DNA from: Streptomyces akebiae
GTDB taxonomy: Bacteria > Actinomycetota > Actinomycetes > Streptomycetales > Streptomycetaceae
NCBI RefSeq assembly: GCF_019599145.1
Contig: NZ_CP080647.1
Location: 3,658,001-3,722,000 of the forward strand
Length of the DNA: 64,000 nucleotides
Reading direction: 5' to 3'
A program made the translations under genes and the position numbers. Within the stretch, counting starts at the first letter, position 1. The number at the start of each line of letters is the position of its first letter. Below the pieces are notes generated by a model. The model had not been told where the DNA came from and did no database searches. It worked only from the letters and a program-made list of their open reading frames with translations. Of this stretch, positions 1 to 8,259 are shown in pieces.

Positions 1-117
1 GACGATGATCATGATGCCCGCGTACTCCACGAACCCCGCGCCCGAGTCCCGGTCTTTCCCCCGCATGCGGGCGGAGACCGTGGTCCTCCAGGCTTCGAAA
101 CGGTGTTTCACCTTCAT
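1..117 (-). CDS. Flp/TadE-like small pilin, N-terminus only (cut by window edge)
   Basis: The first 39 codons of a minus-strand gene are present and the 3' end lies outside the window. The start is ATG with GGAAGG about 8 nt upstream. A basic N-terminus is followed by SGAGFVEYAGIMIIV, the glycine/glutamate-then-hydrophobic pattern of Flp pilins and TadE-type pseudopilins, in which the conserved Glu lies five residues after the prepilin cleavage site. It is the last visible gene of the Tad-type locus, downstream of the two-component pair. The subfamily cannot be fixed without the rest of the gene. Confidence 0.7.
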   Translation of the reverse strand, partial: MKVKHRFEAWRTTVSARMRGKDRDSGAGFVEYAGIMIIV

Positions 118-159
118 GGCGGTTGCCTTCCCGCGCGATGCCGACACCAACCGGATCAC

Positions 160-181
160 CGTACGTGAGACGGCACGTACG
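160..181. promoter_or_regulatory. 8+6+8 inverted repeat between the response-regulator gene and the Flp-like gene
   Basis: CGTACGTG and CACGTACG are perfect inverted repeats separated by 6 nt. The element lies upstream of the Flp-like gene and just after the stop of the LuxR-type response regulator, so it could be that regulator's operator or a weak terminator. No T-run follows. Confidence 0.4.
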
Positions 182-222
182 CGGGGTGGGTCCGGGGGCC
201 CAACTTTTGTTGGGGGGTGGGG

Positions 223-993
223 TCATCGGGGCCACCCCCCGAGGGTGGTGCCCAGCCAGTGGGCTATGGCTTCGCTTCGGGTCGAGCTGTGCAGTTTCGC
301 GAAGATGCGGTTGATGTGGTTCTTGACGGTCTTCTCGCTGATGAAGCAGGTGGCGGCGATCTGACGGTTGTTCATGCCGGACGCGATGAGGTCCATCACC
401 TCCACCTCTCTTGAACTCAGGCCGTAGGAAGGGCGGTTGGCGCGGTCGAGGGTGTGGCGGTACAGAGTTGGCGCGTGCGTGGGGCCGGACTCTGACGACT
501 GTGTCATAAATGGTTGCAGCTGCGAAGGTCGGTCGTGACTTTCGTGTGAAGGTTCGTAGGAAACGCCGAGTGAAGTTGAGACAGTCGCGGAGATGGTCGG
601 GCGCCCCTCCCGCAGATCCCGTACCGCTGTCATCAGTTCGGGGGCCGTGAAGTCGCCGTGGACCAGGTAGCCGGAGGCGCCGCGGCGCAGGGCCTCGGTC
701 ACCACCTCGGGCTCCGTGCTGTAGGTCAGCATCATCACGGGGCAGAGGGCGGCCAGTTCGGGGAGCGCGGTCAGGCCGTCCGTGCCCGGCATACGGACGT
801 CGAGGAGGGCGACGTCCGGGCGGTGCCGGAGGGCTTCGCGCACCGCCTCCTCGCCGTTCGTGGCCTGGGCCACCACCGTGATGTCGGGGTGTGCGCCCAG
901 CAGGGCGGTGAGGCCGGCGCGGACCACCGGGTTGTCGTCCGCGACGAGTACGCGAAGGGGTGGGCCGGGGCGTGCCTGCGGCTGGTCAGGCAT
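223..993 (-). CDS. NarL/LuxR-family response regulator
   Basis: This is a 256-residue response regulator. The N-terminal receiver domain (about 14-130) has an acidic pair (ADD, 18-20), the phospho-acceptor Asp65 in LLDVRMPG, and a C-terminal LuxR helix-turn-helix (about 190-245, LSSREVEVMDLIASGMNNRQ). A linker of about 50 residues rich in Ser/Thr joins them. AGGAGG sits 6 nt before the ATG, and the start overlaps the end of the histidine-kinase gene by 8 nt, so the two are probably translationally coupled partners. Its position at the end of the Tad cluster suggests that it controls pilus or secretion genes. Confidence 0.93.
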   Translation of the reverse strand: MPDQPQARPGPPLRVLVADDNPVVRAGLTALLGAHPDITVVAQATNGEEAVREALRHRPDVALLDVRMPGTDGLTALPELAALCPVMMLTYSTEPEVVTEALRRGASGYLVHGDFTAPELMTAVRDLREGRPTISATVSTSLGVSYEPSHESHDRPSQLQPFMTQSSESGPTHAPTLYRHTLDRANRPSYGLSSREVEVMDLIASGMNNRQIAATCFISEKTVKNHINRIFAKLHSSTRSEAIAHWLGTTLGGWPR

Positions 994-2488
994 GTGCGGC
1001 CTCCTGTCGGGGGGTGGGGGTGACGGGGGGTTCGGGGCGGGGCAGCGCGAGGGTCAGGGCGACTTCCGTGCCGGGGCTGGTCGTGCGCACGCGGAGGGTG
1101 CCGTCCGCGCGGGCCGCTCGCTCCGCCATGCCCAGGAGACCGAAGTGGCCGGATCTTTGCGCTTCTTCGAGGGTGAGGGCGCCCGGCAGTCCCACGCCGT
1201 CGTCCTTGATCACGAGGTGGAGCGTGTCCGGCGTGGTCGTCAGGGAGAGCTCCGCCGTGGTCGCGTGGGCGTGGCGGTGGATGTTCTCCAGGGCCTCCGA
1301 GGTGATCGCGAGGAGGTGGCGGGTCGTTTCGGGCGGGAGGGGCGGGGGTGGCGCGCCGGTGTGGGTGACGTGGGTGGGGATCGATGTGCGGGACGCGAAG
1401 TCCCTGGCCCTCTCCAGCAGTTCGGCCGTGAGGTCGGTGGGTGGGGCGGGCGTCGTCAGGTCCGTGTGGTGGCGTAGGTCCGTGAGGAGTTCACGGGATT
1501 CGGCGGCGGCTCGGCGGGCCGCCGACGCGACGAGGCCGGCTTGTTGTCTGAGGTGGGCCGGGTCGGGGGCGGGGCGGTCCGCCGAGGTCGCCAGGGCGTC
1601 GGCGGCGAGGGCGAGGCCGTGGAGGGTCTTGGCCACCGAGTCGTGGAGGTCGCGGGCCAGGCGAGCGCGCTCGGACTCCACGGCCTCCGCGACGGCCAGG
1701 CGGGAGGTGGCTTCGGAGAGGGCCTGGGTGGCCGTACCGAAGCGGAACATCAGGTTGCGGAGGGTGACTCCGATGATGCCGGCGGCGACGCAGAAGCCGG
1801 CGATGAGGAGGGTGTTGGCGCCTGCACCGGGACGGTGTTCCCAGGCGCGGTGGACGGTGAGGAGGACGGCGAGCTGGAGGCCGGTGAGGACGCCTGCGCC
1901 GCGCCAGCCGTAGAGGAGGCCGGAGAGGAGGGGGGTGCAGACGGTGGCGTAGGCGAGGGGGGAGACCGGGGAGGCGGTGAGGAGGAGGACCGCGCCGAAG
2001 AGGAGGTCCAGGGCCATGAGAGTGGGGTGGGCGAGGAGGCGGGGGGCGAAGCGGTCCCAGTCCCTGAGCATGGCGTACGAGACGGTGATGCCGAGGACGG
2101 CGGCGGTGAGTACGGCGTGCGTCGGTGGGCCGTTCGTGGTGTTGGCCATGGCGAACGGGGTGCCGATGGTGAGGGCGGTGAGGCGGACGGCGAAGGTCTG
2201 GCGGGCGAGGGCCTGGAGGGCGTTGAGCTGGAGGCGGAGAGTGGCGGGGGGTGTGGCGTCGTCCTGGAGGTAGCCGGTCGTGGGGCTGGGCGGGGGTGGG
2301 GTGCGTCGGCCCTCGCTGGGGCTGGGCGGGGGTTGGAGGTGCTTGCCCGCGCCGACAGGGTGCCGCTGCGCCCACCCTCCCCCGCTCCCGGCTTCGCTCG
2401 AGCGGGGGGACCTCCATCGCCCCAACGGCACGACTGCCCGCACCCGGGACAAGGGGGGAGTCAGGCGGGGAGACCGGCGGGGGTTCAT
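986..2488 (-). CDS. Sensor histidine kinase (HisKA_3/NarX-like)
   Basis: About 500 residues if started at ATG 2488, which overlaps the tadC stop as ATGA. Several hydrophobic membrane segments (about 80-230) precede a dimerisation/phospho-acceptor motif, ERARLARDLHDSVAKTL, and a HATPase domain with NIHRHAHA (N box), DDGVGLPG (G1) and HFGLLGMAERA. It would phosphorylate the adjacent response regulator. The first 60 residues are Pro/Arg-rich and encode a common Streptomyces hairpin repeat, and no good ribosome site precedes 2488. Translation may begin further in, for example at in-frame GTG codons near 2440. The C-terminal part is certain and the start is not. Confidence 0.88.
   Translation of the reverse strand: MNPRRSPRLTPPLSRVRAVVPLGRWRSPRSSEAGSGGGWAQRHPVGAGKHLQPPPSPSEGRRTPPPPSPTTGYLQDDATPPATLRLQLNALQALARQTFAVRLTALTIGTPFAMANTTNGPPTHAVLTAAVLGITVSYAMLRDWDRFAPRLLAHPTLMALDLLFGAVLLLTASPVSPLAYATVCTPLLSGLLYGWRGAGVLTGLQLAVLLTVHRAWEHRPGAGANTLLIAGFCVAAGIIGVTLRNLMFRFGTATQALSEATSRLAVAEAVESERARLARDLHDSVAKTLHGLALAADALATSADRPAPDPAHLRQQAGLVASAARRAAAESRELLTDLRHHTDLTTPAPPTDLTAELLERARDFASRTSIPTHVTHTGAPPPPLPPETTRHLLAITSEALENIHRHAHATTAELSLTTTPDTLHLVIKDDGVGLPGALTLEEAQRSGHFGLLGMAERAARADGTLRVRTTSPGTEVALTLALPRPEPPVTPTPRQEAAHA
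2379..2409. repeat. Streptomyces hairpin repeat (CCCCCGCT...AGCGGGGG)
   Basis: CCCCCGCT and AGCGGGGG pair around CCCGGCTTCGCTCG. From memory this is a dispersed element seen in many Streptomyces genomes, normally between genes. Here it falls inside the reading frame of the histidine kinase N-terminus, which argues that this stretch may not be translated. Confidence 0.6.
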
Positions 2489-3408
2489 CAGCGGCCCAGG
2501 ATTTCGCCGAAGTTGGTTCCCGAGCCCAGGAACATGCCCGTGGCGATGAGGATCATCGTGGCCGGGAGCATGAAGACCAGCGTGACGAGGGTGGCCTTGG
2601 GGATGGTGCGGGCGGCTCGGCGGCGGGCGTTCTGCGCGTCGGTGCGGCGCATGTCGGCGGCCAGTTGGATCAGGGTCTCGGCGATGGGGGAACCCAGTTC
2701 CTCGCCCTGTTGGAGGGCCGAGACGAACTGTGCCACCTGTTCGGAGGAGTTGCGCCTGCGGAGTTCGTCGAAGGCCTGGCGTCGGCTGACGCCCATGTCC
2801 ATCTGGCGCAGGGTGATGCGGAGTTCGTCGGCCCACGGACCCTCGTACTTCTCCGCCACCCGGTCCAGCGCCTGACGGAAGCCCAGGCCCGCCGAGACCA
2901 CGACCGCGAGGACGTCGAGGAAGTCGGGCAGCGTGCGGTCGATGACGTCCTTGCGCTCGCGGATGGCCTGCCAGATCGCCGCGTCGGCGGCGAGGAGACC
3001 GAAGGCGAAGGTGAACGCGGCGAACAGGGGGCGTCCGCTGGTGAGGAAGACCAGGCCCATGAAGGCGCCGAAGAAGCCGTAGACGGCCCGGCGGGCGGCG
3101 TAACGGTTGAGGGTGAGGCCGCCGGGGTTGCCCGCCATGTCGATGCGGTGGCGTTTGGCCTCGACGCGGCGCGGGCCCATGAGGCGCAGGACCAGCGGGG
3201 CGAAGCGCATGCCCAGGCGGTCGACGGCCGAGCCCGTCTTGGAGACCCGGGTGGCGCCCACCTCCAGGGCGAGGGCCAGGTCGCTCGGGAGTTTCGCGTC
3301 GGCGCGGATCATGCGGATGCCCAGGAGCACGCCCGCCACGGAGATCGCCATCAGGAGGGCCAGGAGGAGCGGGAGGAAGGAGGGCGTCGAGGTCGTCATG
3401 TCGGTCAC
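2488..3408 (-). CDS. tadC: TadC-like inner-membrane platform protein (T2SF domain)
   Basis: 306 residues with an N-terminal membrane helix, a cytoplasmic T2SF domain (about 150-270) containing LPDFLDVLAVVVSAGLGFRQAL and a Gly-Glu-Glu-Leu-Gly motif (EELGSPIAETL), and C-terminal membrane helices. TadC works with TadB as the inner-membrane platform for the CpaF/TadA ATPase in Flp pilus assembly. GTG start at 3408, 10 nt after the tadB stop. The end overlaps the next ORF by ATGA. Confidence 0.92.
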   Translation of the reverse strand: MTDMTTSTPSFLPLLLALLMAISVAGVLLGIRMIRADAKLPSDLALALEVGATRVSKTGSAVDRLGMRFAPLVLRLMGPRRVEAKRHRIDMAGNPGGLTLNRYAARRAVYGFFGAFMGLVFLTSGRPLFAAFTFAFGLLAADAAIWQAIRERKDVIDRTLPDFLDVLAVVVSAGLGFRQALDRVAEKYEGPWADELRITLRQMDMGVSRRQAFDELRRRNSSEQVAQFVSALQQGEELGSPIAETLIQLAADMRRTDAQNARRRAARTIPKATLVTLVFMLPATMILIATGMFLGSGTNFGEILGR

Positions 3409-3418
3409 CGGGGCCTTC

Positions 3419-4525
3419 TCATACTTCGATCTTGCCGAGGCGGCGGATGACGAAGAAGCCGACCGTGTAGAGGCCGATCGAGATCAGGACCAGGAGCTGG
3501 CCGAGGGGCGAGCCGGTCACCCGGGCCAGGGCGCCGTCGTTCGAGGAGTTGATCAGGAGGAGGGAGCCGAGGCCCAGGAGGGGGACGGTGAAGGCCGTCG
3601 CGTTGACCTCGGAGAGCATCGTGCGGACCTCGCGGCGGGTCTCCTTGCGGTCCTCCAGCGTCTGGGTGAGGTTGCGCAGCGAGCTGACCACCGAGCCGCC
3701 CGCCTTGTTGGACAGGACGAGGGTGGTGACGAGGACGATCAGTTCGCGGGAGGGGAGGCGTTCGGCCAGCTCACCGAGGGCGTCGTCCACCGAGCGGCCG
3801 AGCGCCAGCTGGTCGGCGACCCGCGCCAGTTCCTCACCGGCGGGGGCCTCCAGTTCCTCCGCCGCCATCGCCAGTGCCGTACGGAGGGCCAGGCCGGCCG
3901 CGGTGGCGTTGGCCAGGAGGCGCGCCACGTCCGGGAGTTGGTTGATGAAGGCCTCGATGCGCTTCTGGCGCTGCCAGTTGAGGAAGATGGCGGACGCCCA
4001 CACGCCCACGGCGCCCGCGATCGGGCCGAAGAAGGGCGCCAGGGTGGCGGCGGCGATCAGCCACAGCGCCACGACGACCATCGCCACATAGGTGGCGAAC
4101 TCCCCTGCGGTGAGGTCCAGTCCGGTCGTGGTCAGACGGAGGTGGATGGCGCGGCCCAGGCGGGTGCGGCGCAGGCGGCGGTCGACGGCCGTGAAGCGCC
4201 GCACCCGGCCCGCCGCCGTGCGCGGGGGGCCGCCCTGGTGGCCCGCGAGACGGTCGACGAGGGCCTGGCGCTGGGCGCGGCCGGAGGCGTACGCGTGCGC
4301 GCCGGCGACGGCGAGGGTGCCGCAGAGGACGGTGGCGCCGAGAGCCAGCAGAGTGATGTTGTCCAGGTCCAGGGGTGCCTGGGCCAGCGTTGCCAGGGGC
4401 TCCTGGAGTGCCTGGCGTGCCTGGGGCACTTGGGTCGCCTGGGTCACCTGTGCTGTCTCAGCTGCCTGGGCTGCCTGGGCTGCCTGGGCTGCCTGCGCTA
4501 CCTGCGCTGCCTGCGCTGTCGCCAT
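3419..4525 (-). CDS. tadB: TadB-like inner-membrane platform protein with AQA-repeat N-terminus
   Basis: 368 residues. The T2SF domain (about 170-300) includes INQLPDVARLLANATAAGL and GEELARVADQL, flanked by membrane helices. The start is supported by AGGAGGT about 10 nt upstream of the ATG. The first 45 residues are an unusual Ala-Gln tandem repeat (AQAAQAAQA...) encoded by 9-nt DNA repeats, ahead of the first membrane helix. TadB family members lack this, so it looks like a recent local expansion. The gene is followed by tadC and preceded by cpaF in the usual order. Confidence 0.92.
   Translation of the reverse strand: MATAQAAQVAQAAQAAQAAQAAETAQVTQATQVPQARQALQEPLATLAQAPLDLDNITLLALGATVLCGTLAVAGAHAYASGRAQRQALVDRLAGHQGGPPRTAAGRVRRFTAVDRRLRRTRLGRAIHLRLTTTGLDLTAGEFATYVAMVVVALWLIAAATLAPFFGPIAGAVGVWASAIFLNWQRQKRIEAFINQLPDVARLLANATAAGLALRTALAMAAEELEAPAGEELARVADQLALGRSVDDALGELAERLPSRELIVLVTTLVLSNKAGGSVVSSLRNLTQTLEDRKETRREVRTMLSEVNATAFTVPLLGLGSLLLINSSNDGALARVTGSPLGQLLVLISIGLYTVGFFVIRRLGKIEV
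4461..4519 (-). repeat. 9-bp tandem repeat inside tadB
   Basis: Imperfect direct copies of GCTGCCTGG/GCTGCCTGC read as Ala-Gln-Ala in the tadB frame. The unit is a multiple of three, so copy-number change would not break the frame. Confidence 0.75.
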
Positions 4526-4554
4526 GGTCGGTCCTACCTCCTCGGGGCTCTCGG

Positions 4555-5895
4555 CTATCCGATGGCCTGGCGGGTGTTGAGCGGGTCGATGGCCTCGGTC
4601 ACGCCGTACGCGGGGGGCAGCGGCTCGTTGGCCACGTACAGCTTCTCCGCGACGGGGCGGGGTATCGGCAGGTGCTCGAAGCGGCCGTGGACGACGCGGT
4701 CGGCGCCGAGGGGGTCGGGGGCGAAGCGGGAGACGGTGGCGATCCGGAACTGTTCGCGGCCGTGCGAGACGAGCAGGGCGATCTCGGTGACCTTGCGGGA
4801 GCCGTCGGCGAAGCGGGTGAGCTGCACGACCACGTCCACCGCCGAGTTGATCTGGTCCTTGAGCGCCTCGAAGGGGATGAGGACCTCGGACATCGAGCCG
4901 AGGGTCTGCAGGCGCATCAGCGCGTCCTCGGCGGAGTTGGCGTGGACCGTGGCGAGGGAGCCGTCGTGGCCGGTCGACATGGCCTGGAGCATGTCGAGGG
5001 TCTCGCCGCCCCGGACCTCACCGACGATGATGCGGTCGGGGCGCATACGGAGGGAGTTGCGGACCAGGTCACGGATGGTGATCTGGCCCTTGCCCTCGAT
5101 GTTGGGGGGCCGCGACTCCAGGCGGATCACGTGTTCCTGCTGGAGCTGGAGTTCGGCGGAGTCCTCGATGGTGATGATGCGTTCGCGCGGTGGGATCAGG
5201 CCGGAGAGGGCGTTGAGGAGGGTCGTCTTTCCGGTGCCGGTACCGCCGCTGACGATGACGTTGAAGCGGGCGCGGACGAAGGCCGCGAGGAGCATCAGCA
5301 TCTGCTCGTCGAGGGAGCCCAGGTCGATGAGCTCGGGGAGGGTGTACGCGCGGGGGAAGCGGCGGATCGTGAGGGTCGGACCGGTGAGGGCGAGTGGGGG
5401 GATGATGACGTTGACGCGCTCGCCGGTGGGGAGGCGGGCGTCGACCATGGGGTTGGATTCGTCGACGCGGCGGTTGACGGTCGAGACGATGCGTTCGATC
5501 GTCTGCATGAGTTGGTCGGTGGAGGCGAAGCGCAGGGGCAGTTGCTCCACTCGGCCGGCTCGTTCGACGAAGATCGAGTCCGGGCCGTTGACCATGATCT
5601 CCGTGACCGACGCGTCGGCGAGGAGGGGTTCGAGGACGCCCAGGCCCAGGGCCTCGTCGACGACCCTGCGGATGAGTTGGGAGCGTTCGCCCGAGGAGAG
5701 GACCGGGCCCTCCCGGCTGATGATGTGGCCGAGGACGCGTTCCAGGCGGGCCCTGCGGTCGGCCGCGCTCAGGGCCGACATCTCTGCGAGGTCGATCTCT
5801 TCGAGGAGCTTGGCGCGGTAGACGGCCACGAGGTGTCCGTCCTCGCGCCCGGCTCCCCCCTCGTCGGGGGCGGCGATACGGGATCGCAGGCTCAT
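4555..5895 (-). CDS. cpaF: CpaF/TadA secretion ATPase
   Basis: 446 residues from ATG 5895, with GAGGAG upstream. The frame stays open further upstream but that part is not protein-like. The N-terminal domain (1-150) is followed by a RecA-like VirB11-type ATPase domain: Walker A GGTGTGKTTLLNAL, Asp-box IITIEDSAELQL, Walker B RMRPDRIIVGEVRGGE and the His-box TGHDGSLATVHANS. It powers assembly of Flp-type pili through TadB/TadC. The product is cytoplasmic and associated with the membrane platform. Confidence 0.96.
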   Translation of the reverse strand: MSLRSRIAAPDEGGAGREDGHLVAVYRAKLLEEIDLAEMSALSAADRRARLERVLGHIISREGPVLSSGERSQLIRRVVDEALGLGVLEPLLADASVTEIMVNGPDSIFVERAGRVEQLPLRFASTDQLMQTIERIVSTVNRRVDESNPMVDARLPTGERVNVIIPPLALTGPTLTIRRFPRAYTLPELIDLGSLDEQMLMLLAAFVRARFNVIVSGGTGTGKTTLLNALSGLIPPRERIITIEDSAELQLQQEHVIRLESRPPNIEGKGQITIRDLVRNSLRMRPDRIIVGEVRGGETLDMLQAMSTGHDGSLATVHANSAEDALMRLQTLGSMSEVLIPFEALKDQINSAVDVVVQLTRFADGSRKVTEIALLVSHGREQFRIATVSRFAPDPLGADRVVHGRFEHLPIPRPVAEKLYVANEPLPPAYGVTEAIDPLNTRQAIG

Positions 5896-5984
5896 CTTGT
5901 CGTCAACTCCTCTCGGGGGTGGGCATCTTGGGCCGGTGCGGTGCGGTGCGGGGGTGCCGGGGGGCGGGGTGTGTGCGGGTGGGG

Positions 5985-6646
5985 TCAGGGGTCGAGGTCG
6001 TTGGGCATGGTGGCCGAGCGTTCGACCGTGACCGGGTCGAAGAGGGGGACGACCGAGGGGACGGTGACCACGACCGTGGCGGTGGTGGTGTCGGAGCCGC
6101 CGCCTCCCGCGTCGACCGAGGGGTCCAGCCACGCGCTCGCCGCGGCCACGCCGGCGGCCGCGCCGTTCCCGGGTTCGAGCGACTCGGCGCGGGCGGCGGC
6201 CCGGGCGGCCGATCCGGCCTGGCTGATGCCGTAGCCGATCAGGCCGAGCTGGATCGCCGCCATGCCCACGAGGAGCAGGATCGGGAGGAAGCCCGCGAAC
6301 TCCAGGATGGAGGAGCCCCGGTCGTTCCAGCGGTGGGCGCGGTGCCGTCCCGTGGGTGGGGGGTTCGCCCGGGTGCGGTGGGTGGGTCGCCGTCCCGTGG
6401 GTGGGGGGTTCGCCCGGGTGCGGTGGGTGGGTCGGGGGCGCGCCGGGGGTGTCCGTCCTCGGAACGGCGCGGAATCGGTCGGCTGTGAAGTCCGACCTGT
6501 TGACGCGCCAACCGCTGCGGGCGGACACCCCCCGACACGCCCCCTTCTCGCCGTTCGCGGCTCACCCGCCGTGCGGGCTGTGTCGCGGTCGTCACTGTGG
6601 TCGGGCGTACGGCACCCGTTGCGGTGGTCGGGCGGGTACGGGTCAT
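5985..6646 (-). CDS. TadE-like pseudopilin with no in-frame start (suspected frameshift)
   Basis: The C-terminal 125 residues are a clear TadE-family protein: DRGSSILEFAGFLPILLLVG gives the Glu+5 signature and membrane helix, followed by a small extracellular part. No ATG, GTG or TTG is in this frame between the preceding gene and the TadE domain. The only upstream candidate is a GTG at 6797, deep inside the previous gene. An ATG at 6646 overlaps the previous stop as ATGA but lies in another frame. A -1 shift within the GC-homopolymer-rich tandem duplication (6345-6434) would join the two. This is a sequencing error, a recent mutation or recoding. The boundaries given assume the 6646 start. 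Confidence 0.6.
6345..6434. repeat. Perfect 2 x 45-bp tandem duplication
   Basis: The 45-bp unit beginning CCGTCCCGTGGGTGGGGGG occurs twice back to back with no mismatch. It lies in the segment encoding or preceding the N-terminus of the TadE-like protein. Because 45 is a multiple of three, the duplication itself does not explain the frame problem, but its G6 runs are prone to indels. Confidence 0.9.
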
Positions 6647-8259
6647 GGCGCGTCTCCCTCCAGGGCCGCGCCCGCCTCGCCGTTGACGGTCCAGCCCGTG
6701 TCGAAGCCCGGGAAGAAGAGGGGGACGTTGGCCTGGACCTCGGCTCGCATGACGGGGCCGACTGCGGCGCAGTCGATGGCGGTGTCGCTCCAGGCACCCG
6801 GCAGGTGCGCGCCGCCCGCCGTCTGGCACGCGCCGGCGATGTCGCCGTCGACCGCGTACGCGGCGGTGGCGGCGCGGGCGGCCTCGTCGGCGGCGTTGCC
6901 GGCGAGGGAGTAGGTGTAGCCGTAGAGGGCCGCCTGCCAGAGGATCGTCATGGTGATCAGGATCAGGGGGAGCATGCCGGCGAATTCGAGGGTCGCCGAG
7001 CCCCGGTCGCCGCCCTTGCGGCGCAGGACGAGGGCGCCTCGGTCGGCGGAGGACCTGCGGCGCCGGCCGCCGTGGCCGTGGTCCGGCGCGGCGACCAGTT
7101 CCAGTTCACCGGCCAGCGCCCACAGCGCCTGTTTGACGACGGAGCGGGCGTCGAGGTCCTGGAGGCGGCCCGCGTCGACGACGGACTGGAGTTCCTTGAA
7201 GGCGGCGGGGACGGCGGCGCGGGCCACCTTGGTGCCGGTGACCTTCTCGACCAGGGAGGGCTGGATCTCCGTGGCGCGGGACAGGCGGTTGACGACCGTC
7301 AGGGTCTCCTCGGCCTTGCGGATCTGGAGGCGGTCCCAGAGGCGGACCATGCGTTTGGCGGCGCGGACCGCGACGACGTCCGGGGTGACCAGCAGCAGGG
7401 CCTGGTCGGCCATCTCGACGGCCGCCGCCGTGGCCGCGTTCATCTGGGAGCCGCAGTCGACGATCACCACGTCGTGCCGGGAGCGGAGGGTGGCCACCAC
7501 CTGGCGGGCCACCCGGTCCGTCACCTCCTCGCCGCGTTCGCCCTCGGCGGGGGCGAGGAGGAGGGAGATACCGGTGTCGTGGGCGTAGACGGCCTCCTGG
7601 AGGACACGGGGGTTGAGGTCCGTGATGGCGGCCAGGTCGGCGACCGAGCGGCGGAACTGCACGTCGAGGTATGAGGCCACGTCCCCCGACTGGAGGTCGA
7701 GGTCGAGGAGGGCGACCGTACGGCCGGACGCGCGGGCCGCGAGCGCGAGCTGCACGGCGGTGACGGTGGCGCCGACGCCGCCCTTGGCCCCGCTGACCGT
7801 GACGACGGTGCCGCCGGGGCCCGCGTACAGCTCGGGCGTTCCGCTGCCGAGGTGGCGTCGCATGCCGGCCGACCAGGCGGCGGCGGCCTGGACGCGCTCG
7901 GCGAGGGACTCGTACGAGAGGGGGAGGTTGACGATGCCCCGGGCGCCGGAGTCCATGGCGGCGGTCAGGACGCCCGTGCTGGTGTCGGAGGTGACGAGCA
8001 CGACGCCGACCGCCGGGAAGCGCAGGACGAGGTCGCGGACCAGGTCCAACGCGGGGACCGGGCCGATCCGTTCGTGGACCAGCACCACCTCCGGCAGCTC
8101 GTCCAGCGAATCGGCGGCCATCCGCGCCAGGGTGTCCAGCAGCGCGGTGGAGTCGGCGACGGGTGGTGCCGGTTCCGCGTCGGCGAGCTGGCCCAGCAGG
8201 GTGGTGAGGGCACGGGCCGATTCGACGTCACCGGCGGCGGGGAGGATGCGGATGGTCAT
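6643..8259 (-). CDS. CpaE/TadZ-like ATPase fused to a C-terminal TadE pseudopilin
   Basis: 538 residues from ATG 8259. Residues 1-140 are a receiver-like domain. Residues 150-390 are a ParA/MinD-type ATPase with a deviant Walker A, GAKGGVGAT, in which the usual catalytic Lys before Thr is Ala, and LLDLDLQSGDV, as in CpaE/TadZ localisation factors. Residues 417-538 start DRGSATLEFAGMLPLILI, a complete TadE pseudopilin with transmembrane helix and extracellular tail. These are normally separate genes. The fusion is in frame with a basic linker (RRRRSSADRG). The cytoplasmic ATPase would be tethered to a membrane-embedded pseudopilin. Confidence 0.9.
   Translation of the reverse strand: MTIRILPAAGDVESARALTTLLGQLADAEPAPPVADSTALLDTLARMAADSLDELPEVVLVHERIGPVPALDLVRDLVLRFPAVGVVLVTSDTSTGVLTAAMDSGARGIVNLPLSYESLAERVQAAAAWSAGMRRHLGSGTPELYAGPGGTVVTVSGAKGGVGATVTAVQLALAARASGRTVALLDLDLQSGDVASYLDVQFRRSVADLAAITDLNPRVLQEAVYAHDTGISLLLAPAEGERGEEVTDRVARQVVATLRSRHDVVIVDCGSQMNAATAAAVEMADQALLLVTPDVVAVRAAKRMVRLWDRLQIRKAEETLTVVNRLSRATEIQPSLVEKVTGTKVARAAVPAAFKELQSVVDAGRLQDLDARSVVKQALWALAGELELVAAPDHGHGGRRRRSSADRGALVLRRKGGDRGSATLEFAGMLPLILITMTILWQAALYGYTYSLAGNAADEAARAATAAYAVDGDIAGACQTAGGAHLPGAWSDTAIDCAAVGPVMRAEVQANVPLFFPGFDTGWTVNGEAGAALEGDAP

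Noticed and set aside
1541..2875. 444-codon plus-strand ORF
   Set aside because: Gly/Glu/Arg-rich shadow of the histidine kinase and tadC genes; wrong third-position bias and no ribosome site.
3107..5821. 904-codon plus-strand ORF
   Set aside because: Antisense to tadC, tadB and cpaF, which have clear domains. Long antisense ORFs are normal at this GC content.
5896..6528. Upstream extension of the cpaF reading frame
   Set aside because: Pro/His/Arg-rich and overlaps the TadE domain. The ATG at 5895 has a ribosome site and begins the conserved protein.
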